From: Lepisosteus oculatus
Taxonomy: Eukaryota; Chordata; Actinopteri; Semionotiformes; Lepisosteidae
Reading direction: 5' to 3'
Length of the DNA stretch: 64,000 nt
Assembly: GCF_040954835.1 (NCBI RefSeq)
Contig: NC_090699.1
Location: 15,121,817 to 15,185,816 of the forward strand
The notes under the pieces are model-generated. The model saw only the letters and a program-made list of their open reading frames with translations, searched no databases and was not told the DNA's origin. How positions within the stretch are numbered: the stretch's first letter is position 1; the number at the start of each line of letters is the position of its first letter. Made by a program: the position numbers and the translations under genes. Positions 9,901 to 22,800 of the stretch are shown here, piece by piece.

Positions 9901-12900
9901 TTAAATTGTTTTCCTGCACTAATTACAGTATACGTTATGCATACTGTACTAGCGACAATTTCATAAAATACGCTGATTATATTGTTGAGAAAGAATGTTG
10001 TTGCCATGTTTCTACCAAAAATCGAAATGAGACAGTATGTCATAATACTGGAGAACACGAATAGAATTATTGTTCACAGAATTATTAGTAACTGTGTATA
10101 AGTACTAATTAGATCATTAATACAGAAAAATACATATTTTAATTCTAAAAATATTTTAATTATAAATATTTATAGAGAATTTAAAAACACACTGTATTTC
10201 TTGTGCACTTAAAGGCATAACAATGTTGTAACGGATGAATAAGTTCTGGATCCGGAGATGAAGTTCAAACAAATGAGTTTTATTGCATGTAAGGAACAAT
10301 AAAACCGAAGTACTGTTCGAAATACTGGTACAAAACTTCCAGTTTATAGAGCTCTTTTCTGCCGCTTCTGACGTAGCTCGTTACCATGGTAATGGGGGGA
10401 GGTCACGGTGTCCGGCCAGTTCACAGACTTTGGTCACTCTTAATGGTCAGTGTTAGGTTTCCTTCCCTTGGGGGTTTCCTAGCTGGCCTCTGGAATCCTT
10501 ATCAGTTATCCCCCTTTCCTGCCATAACTCTAAGCCTGCTACGTAGAAGTCCAGTCCCCATGCAGACAGGACTCAGTTAACCCTTTCTTCACATCTTATA
10601 TCTTTCTTCAACAATAATGAACCGCGATGAATTAAATTAGCCACAGGTGTAACATGGCCAAGACTTTTTCAGTGCATGCTGGAGTTGTGAATTAAAATGT
10701 GGACAATTTGGATAATTTTTGGAGAAATCACATCCTCATAATGGCGAGGTATAATCAGACATTATTCATCTTGTTAAACTCATTTGGTACTATTTCCTGA
10801 TAACCCCTACTATTCTAGAGACAGTAGCTATTTCACTACGACCAGTTGAGTGATGTATTACAGCAATGCTGCTTAATCTTGTTAAGGACTACCAATCTTT
10901 AAGGATGAAACCAATCTTTAACATTAATCCTCAACCCACAGCCTATTCCAGTACATTTAACCCTCAACACTAAGATTGTCCCAGGACCCCTAACCCTCAA
11001 TTTTCATTATATCCCTATTCCCTGACCCCTCAAAACTGAGTCTCTCCTGGTAGCAAAGGGTGATAGGAGGGGCTTCTTCCTGGATGGGACACCAGTGAGT
11101 ACACACACACTCACACAGGTACCACTATTGTACCACTAACAATATCAATATATGATTTATCTGTCACAGGCAAGTGTGCTGGTTGCTGATCCATTCTGTG
11201 ACAACAGCATCGGTACTCCATACACTTCCACTCTTGGTAAATGTGGTGAAGAAGGGGAACATGTCCATCTGACCCCTGCATACCTGTTGAATGACCAGGC
11301 CCTTGAAATGTATGGACCCAGAGGTAAGACTGCAGCCCTGAGCACCTCGGACTCCCACTGAAGTTAGCTTGCATCCAGGTGTCCACCTCTTATCCTGGTT
11401 GTAAACCTGGAGAGCCGTTGTGCCATTGTGCTTTAGTTTGAGTAGGTAGATTAGAGCTCAATGAACAGAGCTCTGCGTAGCTTGTTAACTTCTTCTAATC
11501 AAGCATCAGATTGATCCAACTTCATAGTAACTCAGAATGGAAGCTAGAAATCAATGAGCCAAGCTGTATTGTGAAATATATTCTTGTTCTCCTTAGCTGC
11601 AGTTATGCATTTTGAGCATAATTTGTGGTATTTTTAAACTAAGCAAATATACAAAAGAGTCTCTTCATAATCCCCCTGTCTCTTACAGTACATCTCGTGT
11701 TACTAGACTGCACTATTTCTTTCTGTGTTCCAGGTCGTGTATTATTGTATAGCTGGGCAGTCCTGCGATGGGGAGTGTTCAGTGAGTTGAATTCCCAGGA
11801 ACCCTTTTATATGCATGACACTGGTGAGATAGAAGCTGTTAGGTGAGTGGAAATCCCTTCTCCAGCAAGATCTCCACACACATTTTAGCTCAATCTCAGT
11901 CTAAGCATCTAATCTGCTCCTTCATTATTGCTGCCCCAACAGCTTTCACTCTGACTCTACACACAGGTTTTTCCTCTTCTCCATTACTCTAGATGACTGT
12001 CAAGATTCAGCACACTTCTCATGACACTTAGGTGTACCAATTGCCTATCTGTTCTCTCCTATACTCTTAGGTGTCCTGAACACATTAGCGGCACATTGAA
12101 GAACCGTGATGGAGATAGACATTGTGAGATAGACCCCAGCACACTGCTGCCCACAAAGAACTGTGTCTTCATCCCTGACAGTGAGCAGAATACAAATGTC
12201 TCAATCATGTATCAGCCTACTATTGCACAGGTGAGCTCCAGTAGAAAGATATTGCTCCTCATACTGCCTCAATCACACAGGTGAGCTCCTGTAGATTGAT
12301 ATTGCTCCTCCCTCAGTCTCAGTCTCACAGGTGAGCTCCTATTGAAAGAGACTGCTCCTTACACAGCCTCAGTCACAAACGGTACTGTATGTGAGCTCTT
12401 TCGTTTTGCCTTTTATTCACTTCACACCTGAAAACAGAAAACTGGTACTGTAGTGAGCAGTATACTGTTAACATAGATAGCAGGCAGAAATGGAAATACT
12501 GTATCTGTATCTACAACTCTACCCCTTCAAAGCCAATGAAGAAAGTAGACCGGTCATGAAGAAGTCAATTGTGCCTGTTGGTCAAATACTGTACCTTAAC
12601 TGTGATCTGTAGGTTGTAGGTAAACATAGGACTAGAGACAAATGAACAAAGGTTTGAGTCAGGAGCTCTCAGCTTGTGTGTTGGCTGCAATGGAAACAAA
12701 AAATGGTCAACTCCATGTGGAAATATAGAATGAAGAACCATTCTACATCCATCCATTTTCTAACCATCTCATCCAATTCAGGGTTGAGAGGGGAGGCAGA
12801 GATTATCCTTGGCAAGCAATGGGTGAAGGCAGGATACACCCCTGGCAGCACACCAGTCCATCACAGGGCAGACACCAACACCATTCACAAAAGGAACAAT

Positions 12901-15900
12901 TTTCCCAGAAACCAATTAACTTACTACTGTGTCTTTGGACTTGGGGTGCAGACCAGAGACCCTGAGGAATCCCACGTGAACCAAGGATGAACATGCAGAC
13001 TCCACACAGATAGCACCCCATATTCAGAATTGAACCCAGGGTCCCAGGGCAGCAAGGCAGTAATAAGAACCACTGTGACATCATGCCCCCCCTTTACTTA
13101 CATTCCAGGGTGGAATTAACCTCCACATGTCTATATACTACATATAATATGTTTTTTTATTCATTGCTCCAAGGAAGCCACATTCTGTGATGAGAACACT
13201 CACAATTTCTGGGTGCAGAATGCCCAGAACAAGCTCTGTGACTACAGGAGTGTCTGGGACGTCATCAGCCAGACTCCTGACTTCAAAGGTGGCAACAACG
13301 CCCCCATGACAGCAGATCCCCCCAGTCCAACCTTCACTCTGCTGAGGGCCAGACAACGAGTGGTATGTCTGGTGCTGGACACCTCCGGGAGCATGACACA
13401 GGTACGTTTTCATTATTACACAACCAAGAGAAGGATGGGTAGTCACAGTTGCCAGAGTTCTGCATTGTATAAAGCAGCTCAGTGAATGCATGGCCTGATT
13501 TTTTAATCATATATACAGTAGACTGACAGTATCAGTTTCTTTCCCTTTCTTTGTGCATTGAATTAAGTTTAAAAGCAAACATTTCTCTTGTGGTGGTCTG
13601 TGGTGCACATGCACAGAATCTGTTGGCTATGTCTCCTGCTGGTACTAAGACAACAAGATTTGAGACCTGTTTCACCTGCATGAAAATGGTGATGTTATGT
13701 CATGAAAAGTCACATACTGTATCAATATTTCAATATCAGACAGGCAGAACAAAGGCCTTTACCCATCAGTCTTACACAGGTGGAAGGAAGATGCCAATAT
13801 GACTTTCCTACCATGCAATTCAAATGAAAGTACAGTGTTAAACATAACATCAAGGTAAGGTGTCCTGAGAGGCTCAGTCAAAGTTTTTGAATTCAAGCCT
13901 GGGTCATGTCACTAGGCAGCTCTATTGGACACTTGGGTTTGTTAAGTGGCGTCACCACTTCTAGGATTGGACTTGCCAGCCAGGGCCTCTCCTGGGTCAT
14001 GATAATACCCAGCTTGCAGTCTATTGGTGCTGTCATGAGGGATGTGCGTCTCCTCCAATCAGTTCTGAGCATCCAGTAAGAGGGCGGTGCTGCCCATGTG
14101 CTGAAAGATGATTGGCTTGAAGGAGTCTGCAAATCTCCCCTGTGTGCTGCTGTAGGGTTCATAAGCAAAAAGCAAGAAGCAAGTTCTGACTCCCAGAGCT
14201 CTCTGCTTTATCTCTCACTGATGATGGTCATTTACAAGAATAGACACAATACACAATATACAAAATTAGACACAATACTGTCAGGCAGTACTTGAACAGT
14301 AGAAATGAAGCTACTGTATAAGAACAGGCTCATTTCTGCACTTTCAGTAAAGGAAAAGTGATTTTTGTTTTCCAACAGTAGATAACCTGGTAAGTTTTTT
14401 TTCACCTCACCTTTTAGGAATGAAATGGACGCTTGAAAAGGGTGTTATTTTCAGGATGAAATGTGGACCACTGGAGTGCACATTCCAGTCTGTGCTTCTG
14501 GTGTCATATACAGTATGCCAATATACAGTACAGTACATACAGTAATATAATATATCATTGATGGGAGCCTTTTCCTCTGGTATGGTTCGTAAACTAGACA
14601 GATTTGCAGATTCAATTTGGAAGCTTTGCTAGTGCGTCATACTATATTCTAATAACATCCATTGATTTTAATTTTACATTTTTATCTATGTATTCTAATA
14701 ATAATATAACTTTCTTGCTTCTCCACATTGTCTAGAGCAGTGGCTCTCAAAGTTCTATGGTCCGCGGACCACTTAATCCAAGTCACAGATGCGGTGGACC
14801 ACCTATGCCTACGTCCACTTCTTACCTCGTAAAAATCATCACCTATTAATGTACTAAAATTAAAATTGAACTTAGTTTTATGAAAGTACTAACTTTTTTA
14901 TGAACAAAATTGCATATTTTGCAAATGTTTTTATTAAAAAGTTAATGTGAAGAGTGAAGCTGCTTAGACTTGCTTTAAGAAAGATGACTAGGTCAGCCCA
15001 TATGTGAACAGAACTACATCAGTTTTTGTTTGTAGCATCTTTAAGCTCAGCATTTCCCAGCTTGTATTGTTATATACAGTATAGTGTGACAGACCCTTGG
15101 ACATTGACACGATCCATTATAGGATTTTTAAAATAAGTAGGCCTAGTCCAACAGACAGAACAAAAATACAGCTGTGAGGTTTAAAAGCACTCAAAGTGCC
15201 TTTTTTCACAGAGTAAGAAAAATCAAAACACCGCAGCCAAAAGGTTTTGCTGTCCTTTGAGCTTTTATCATAACTTTTTCTTGAAGACCTTAACCATCCA
15301 AGTTGAGCAGCTAAACCACTTACTGTATTCTAAACAAGCAATTCATACAGTCTCTCAGTCTCTCAGTCACTCACCTTTAAATTTCCAAATAAACAAAGTC
15401 TGTCTCAGACTCTTCATTTAAGCCTTTCAAAGATTCGTGGAACTCTGGCAAACGAGTGGTATTAGTTCTGCCTCTTCCCTCTTCCAGTCTGACCGGATCA
15501 ACAGGCTCCGTCAGGCTGCGATGATCTTCCTGGACCAGATTGTGGAGCAGGGCTCGCGAGTGGGCATCGTGGAGTTCAAAAATTATGCCCGGATCTTGAA
15601 GGGTCTGGTTCTCATCGATGGGCAGGCGGCACGGACCCAGCTTGCCAGTGCGCTGCCTTCTGCAGCCGATGGAGGCACCAAGATCTGCAGCGGCATCCAG
15701 AAAGCGTTTGAGGTGAGCGAGCTCTGCATTGACCTGCCAGAATTTTACACATTTAACTATATATTGGAATCATTTTACAATTTTCTTGCCTCAGCACATT
15801 GTGTAGAAGATGTAAGTGTTGTGTGGACATAAGTACTGTACATCTTTTTTGTAAAAAGAATATTGCGTAATAAACCAGATCAATATTTTATTAAAACTAA

Positions 15901-18900
15901 ATAAATTGAAAATTATGGGAAACTTGAATTTAAATCAAGAATGTCAAGGTGCTTCGCCTGTAAGGATTTGTGATTATAGCACCTCCTACAGGTCTACCAA
16001 GGTCTGGGCAGGAAGTATGATTAAAATAACCTCATGTGCATTGTAGAGGGTGTATAGTTATAGGTACATAGCACAGCACCCCTGTAAAAACGTCTTTATA
16101 ATTTTAAGCATTCTATTCACTTATTCCAGTACAGGGTTGAGGGGGGGCCGGAGTCTATCCCAGCAAGCAACAGGTGAAGGCAGGATAAACCTTGGGCCAT
16201 CAGTCCATTGCATGATAAACATAGACACACTCATACCATGGCCAGTTTTCTCAAAAGCCAATTAACCTCCAGTACAGTATGTCCAGACAAAAACCATGAG
16301 AGTACAGGAGAACACATAAACTCCACACAACAGCACCCCAGGAATTGAACCAGCTCCAGCACTGCAAGACAGCAATGCTCACCACTGTGCCTGCATGTTT
16401 AACACTTCTATAGAAAGCAGCTTCCTTTTATACAGGCAAGAGATTTTAGTAGAACATTTCAGGTGCTCAAGAGCGCAGCAGCAGTGTCTCACCTGGGATT
16501 TGAACCCCGAGCGCTGCTCCACACTGCTGTCCTGACCAGCTCCTCCTCTCCCAGGTTCTCCGACAGGATGACGGGGACACGGCTGGGGATGAGATCATTC
16601 TCCTGACGGACGGTGAAGACAGCAGCGTAGGGTCCTGTCTGGAGGAAGTGAAGAGGAGTGGTGTCCACGTCCACACCATCGCTCTGGGACCCAGTGCCGA
16701 CCCCCGGCTGGAGGAGTTTGCGAAAGAGACAGGTACTTCAGCCAGAGGTCGGGACTTTCTCTGATGTGTTTGCATGGATTTCCTCTGGGTGCTCTGGTTT
16801 CCTTCTACAGTCTAAATGTACAGTATTGCTGGTTGGCTTTTGGAAGACTTGCTTCGATGTGAGTGTGTTTGTGTTTGTAACTGTCTGCCCTGTGATGGAC
16901 TGGTGTCCCCTCCAGGGTGTATCTTGCCCTGCTCCCATCGCTTGCCGGGAGAAACACGGGTTCCCCCATGACCCTGAATTAGATGAAATGGTTAGAATAT
17001 GGATGGATATATTTATAGTTTCTTTCTTGCTTAATAGACCGCATTATCCTTGTCTTATGGGAGATGATATTTTATAATATTCTAACAGAGGCTCCGAATT
17101 ACTGCACATATGCCAACACATTTAAATAAGTGCTTTAGTGCACTAAAAGTGCAGAATAATGCAGTAAAAGTGCTGTAGGCAGAGTGACTGGAGTTGTGAC
17201 TAAACACTTCTGTTCAGTCTGACAAGAATGTGCACCTTTATGCTTTGATGTTTAGAGACATCACATTGTCTTGCAGTGCTGTTCATCTAGTACTGTCATA
17301 TTCAAATCCATTGTGATGTCCCTGCACAGGAGGAACACGTTTCTCAGCCAGTGACAAACTGGACTCCAACGAACTGATCATCTCATTTGGTAGCATCACT
17401 TCTCAGTCTGGAGATGACATCACCAGTGCTGTCCAGGTGGGTCTTTGAGCTGTTCTCACTGCTCCTGTTGTTATAATACCCATCCGTGACACAGTAATGT
17501 AGCCATTGGCTAATGATGGGAGCAATCAAGGGCACAGAATGCTTCAGGCTTTAGAATGTCCCAACAAGATGTTGCAAAACCTCTTCAGGTGTCACGTACT
17601 GTATGTCAACTACTCATGTTGGTCACATGGAAAATGCTAACAAAGCAAAACGTTCAGACAGGACATGTCATGAATTCTTGGAAATCCACTCAGAAGTGCA
17701 GAGCAAGTGCATGAAGTACTTAGGTGGAGGTGGTTATAGAAATCAACTGGCTCATCAGAATATCGAGAGAGTGGAGATACTAACTTAAATTTACAGGTGA
17801 AAAGGTTAAAGGTTTTATGATTAATTATGCAACCTTTAATTCAATTCCCTTTCTTCTCAAGGTACAAAGACGAATCAAATAAAATATAGATGCGCCATAT
17901 TACTATAAAGAAAACGATGCACCATAAAACAATCTTTATGAAATATTTAGTCCTGTTCAACTAAACAGGACATCATTGGAAGGGGGTGAATGCTTTTGCC
18001 AGTCATTGTAATGAAATATTGAGCTTTAGGCCTTGTGAAATCAAAATGTATCCATTCAAATGTGATTCTAGAAAAAATAATAGATTGCAAAAAGAGGCAA
18101 GATTTACCTTCAGTAAGATTCATCAACAATATCCAAGTAACCTTCAAATAAATCTTAAAATAAAATTTGACTATTTAACTTTAAGAACAATTTTTTAGAA
18201 AACCTGAACTCTTTAAACATTAACATTTAAAAACATTTTAAAAACCTATATTCTTTATCTTCTTTATACACATTGAAGATTTTCATTCTTGACTTTTTTC
18301 TCTCTGTTCCATCAAACCCTCAGCTGCTGAGCAAAGGGAGTCGGACAGACCCGGGGTCACAGTTTCAGGGTGAAGTCCCTGTGGACCCCACTGTGGGCAA
18401 CGACACCGTGCTGACATTCACCTGGGAACACGCCCAGCCGGACATCACAGTCCGCAGCCCGAGTGGAGGATCCTACAAAAATAACGACATGGAAATACAC
18501 TCAGGGGAGAAAATCGTCTTGTTTAAGATCCCTGGAATAGCTCAGGTACTAAACACACAGGAACAATTATTAAACAGAAATTTGGGAGTTGGTTAGAGAT
18601 GTCTACGTTTATCCATAAGGTATTCATCTTATATAATTAGTAGAAAATGCTCAATCTTATTTGATTTATTGTTTCTTATAGTTAAATATCACCTGTTTGA
18701 TATTCAGAGAATATCTTCTTCAGCCAGCTTCTAATGTTTGGAATTTATCCACATTAAACTTCATGCGCCACATGTCTACTAACATACAAACGTTTATGAT
18801 TACTTGTACCTTGCTAGCATTTTTGCATTTGTACTTTTTCTGGTTTTGAAAATTCAGACTATAATATAACCTAGATCAGACTATACTGTGTTGAGACTAT

Positions 18901-19798
18901 ATTCTTACTATGACTTATACTGTATAACAGTCTAGATGTGACTATACAATACTACAAACTAGACTACAGTCTAGATCAGATTATACTATAGACTAGACTA
19001 CAGTCTTCATCACTAAATACATGCGGAGCAGCAGTCTAGAAAAGTTCATTTTAGTAGTCAAATAATGTCATCCACTTAAATTAGTTTTTGAACATCAAAC
19101 TTTAAAAAAAATACAATTCCATATTTAATCATTTACAATTAATAAATGCAAGTAAAAACACTTGCTGCATATACTGTATCGTCTTCCCCAAAAGGATTTA
19201 TTGTAAGATTTGATTGTATTACATACAGTATGTATGCCTGGGGTGTTATACGCATGTAGTTCACACAGATTTCTTCCAGCTGCCCCCGATTCCTCTCACA
19301 GTCCAAAGACATGCTAGTAGGTGACTTGGCATCTGGCATTGTGTGTGTCTGTGTCTGTGTATTTACCCTGTGATGGACTGGTGTCCTGTCCAGGGTGTGT
19401 GAGAGTGTGTGACTGGATGTGTCCTGCGATGGACTGGCGTCCTGTCCAAGGTGTGTGAGAGTGTGTGTCTGAGTATTTGCCCTGCGATGGACTGACATCC
19501 TGTCCACGGTGTGTGAGAGTGTGTGTCTGGATGTGTCCTGCGATGGAGTGGTGTCCTGTCCAGGGTGTGTGAGAGTATGTGTCTGTGTGTGTCCTGCGAT
19601 GGACTGGCGTCCTATCCAGGGTGTGTGAGGGTGTGTGTGTGTGTATTTGCCCTGCGATGCACTGACATCCTGCCCAGGGTGTGTGAGAGTGTGTGTCTGT
19701 GTGTGTCCTGTGATGGACTAGTGTCCTGTCCAGGGTGTACCAGCCTTGCACCCATTGACTGCTGGATAGGCTCCAGCTGCCCTGTGACCCTTTTTTAG

Positions 19799-19857
<59 letters not shown>

Positions 19858-22800
19858 TGCTTACACTTAAAAAAGCGATTTTCTGGACACAAAAAAGCGC
19901 TTTATAGGTAATGGGGACTCCCCTCCACCAGCACCAATGTGCAGCAGCCATAGTGCGCCAGAACACTCACCACACATCAGCTATCAGTGGGGAGGAGAGC
20001 AGAGTAATGAAGCCAATTCATAGATGGGGATTATTAGGAGCCCATGATTGGTAAGGGCCAATGGGAAATTTGGCCAGGATGCCGGGGTTACACAACATAA
20101 AGTAGTCTAGAAAATGAATGGATCATGGTTTTGTCCATCCTCACTGATTTAAACAAATATAATAAAACCATGTGCTAAACTACTCTCACCTGTCATCAAC
20201 CTGGGTGGACTCTCAGTGAGTGATTTGACCTCGGTGGGAATGAAAATCCACATGAGGGAAAGGAGCTGAAATGAGTTAGACATCCTTATACTACTGTAGT
20301 GTCATATAAAATGACAGAGTCCTGATGTTGGTGAAAGAGGAGTCGTTTATTACGCATGCATGTGGGAGAGTAGCTTGCCACAGCCAATCTCTAGGAACGG
20401 TTATAAAGTTAGTCTTTTAATATAGTGTAACAAACAAAGTATTAGTGAAAGTATTTTGGGAAATCATGAATGGACACCACTTGCTATATGTTTCCTGCTG
20501 ACAGGCAAAGAATATGCAGCTTGATCTTTAGAAGATAAATTGTTAAAAGCACTTATTCTGGATTCCTCACTACCAACAAGGAGGATGAGGAGGTTCTGTC
20601 TGTGTCCAGGCTGTACAGAGAGGTGATCTCCTTATTAACGGACTGAGCTTGCTTACATTAGCTGAATAGTTGCTTATCAATTCTCCTTTTTGGTTAAATT
20701 TTGCAGAGTGGTACATGGAGCTATGAAGTTGTCAATACCCACAGCTCCCCCCAGACCTTCACTTTGCAAGTGACCTCCAGAGCCATTGATGAATGTGTCC
20801 CTCCGGTCATTGTCACTGGAGGCATGAGCGAGACCGAGGTGACCTACCCCCAGCCCCTCGTCATCTCTGCGCAGCTGTCCCAGGGCGCCCGGCCTGTCAT
20901 CAACGCTGATGTCAAGGCCGTAGTGGACCTCAGTGATAAGAACACAGTGAAGCTGGATCTGTTCGATGGTGGTATAGGCAAGTCTATTGAATGTTCATCA
21001 TTTTCTGATTACAGTGTATCAGTATAGTTCAGGGAGCCATGGAGCTACAGCCCTTTATTTAACCAGACATATCAACTGAGAATATGTTCTCATTTCCAAA
21101 GACAACTTTGAAAAAGTACTGAAAGATACTTAGCATTTACTGAAGCAATCTGAGTCCAGTATCTCATTCAAGGGTACAACAGCAGCTGGTATAGGGGCCA
21201 ATAGAGATCACTGCTGTTGTAAACAATCCTCCACAGTAGTGGGTCATTATGATGCCAGAACTAAGTACTTTTTGGTGGTTCTTGTTGGAGCCATATTCCA
21301 CAGTAGGATGGAATCACCGGTCATCTGTCTACCTGTTACAGAGCTGCTGACCACTGTTATCCAGGAAGGCAGTAGACCAAGGAATTGAGAAACAGACAAA
21401 CATTTAGAAAACCTAAACAAAAATGTTTTTTGTGTCATGATAGCAATCTTTAGAGTAACAAAGTGTGAAAACTGCACAATGGGCTAAATACTTTTGCAAG
21501 ACACTATATATCATATTGAGAATAATAAAAGGAGCCTTTAAGAAGGATTTTCAAGTGATTTTTAAGGCAGTTTCTCTCTCTCTGGTTACAATCCGCCAAT
21601 CACTGTTTATTGGTCCCTCTCTCCCTCTCCTCTCTCTTTGCAGGAGCTGATAAAAAGAAAAATGATGGCATATACTCAGGTCTCTTCTACAACTATAGGG
21701 CTAATGGGAGATACGGCCTGAAGTTTGAGGTACAGGGTGTGGAGGGCAAAGTGGAGACCAGACTGTACCCCGACAACAGTGTTCCTGAAAGACCTCGACA
21801 AAGCAGTGGTACGAAACACTTCGAAACACAATGTATGCAAAAGGGCACGATGCATGCAAGTGCCAATCGGCATACTGTAACACACACACGGCAATACACA
21901 CAATACAACTGTACTGATCCTGCTGCACGGTGGGACTCGCAGTACACAGGGAGTGGTCAGATGACTTACTTGCTGGGCACAAGGCGGATGAGACCCAGGG
22001 TGTGCAGGGGGTGCACTGACAGAGACTGCAGAGTAGTGCTGCGCGCAGGCAGGGGTTCAAAGCCACAGCTGAGAAGGGGACGGGTTCAAAGCAGAGATCT
22101 TGGCTGACATCTGCGGTCACAGAGCTGCAGAGCTGGAGACATCCTGCTGAGGTGGAAACAGGCAGAAGCACACAGGGAATTTTCAAGCAGGAGAGATTGT
22201 GTTTCGCTGGAGAAGATAAGTCAAGGTTGGGCATTGCAGGTCCAATCCGGGAAACAGTAATGAAGCAAGGCATAGATCCAGCAATCGTGATTGAATTAAC
22301 AAGAAACCCAGCAAAAATACAAAACACAGGAGGCTTCAAAGAATGAAGGGAGCAAGCTTGAGAACTGGAGTCCAAACTGAGTGATGAGTGGTTGGAGCAG
22401 AGGCCGACTGACAGGGTAACCCTGACAATGATTCACCGCATACATGCAATATAACTTGCACAGGAACATATATGCAGTGCAGCATTCACACTACAATACA
22501 CATACTATAACATTCACCATACAACACACTATACAATAGAATACACAGTACAGACAGAAACAACACAATTTGACTATCAGTTTCTCACACAAAAACTGTG
22601 TACAGTGCACTTGTGTTATAACTATGCCTATCACACACATACTGTACACACATAGTCACAGCTGGGACCTTCAGTATGGAGCCTTGTAACACTGTAATCT
22701 TTCTTTCTTTTAATTCATAGGTAGGATGCGTCGTAGCGCCCCCTCTCTTCGCCAGACTAGCACAGCTCTCGGCAGCTTCAGCCGCACTGCCAGTGGGGGC

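Larger units (their letters stand above)
18546..20706. other. Copy A intron 10
   Basis: 2.2 kb. It holds a SINE with an internal tandem expansion (19256-19795), an AAT microsatellite and a 5S-type SINE body (19799-20093). 18600-19200 and 20100-20700 show no recognisable feature. Confidence 0.55.

Noticed and set aside
19314..19892. 192-codon minus-strand open frame with THTHSHTPW-type repeats
   Set aside because: Translation of the expanded SINE minisatellite and the AAT tract; no domain.
21701..22375. 224-codon minus-strand open frame
   Set aside because: Overlaps CLCA exon 12 in antisense and repeat-like intron; Cys/Ser-rich without recognisable domain.
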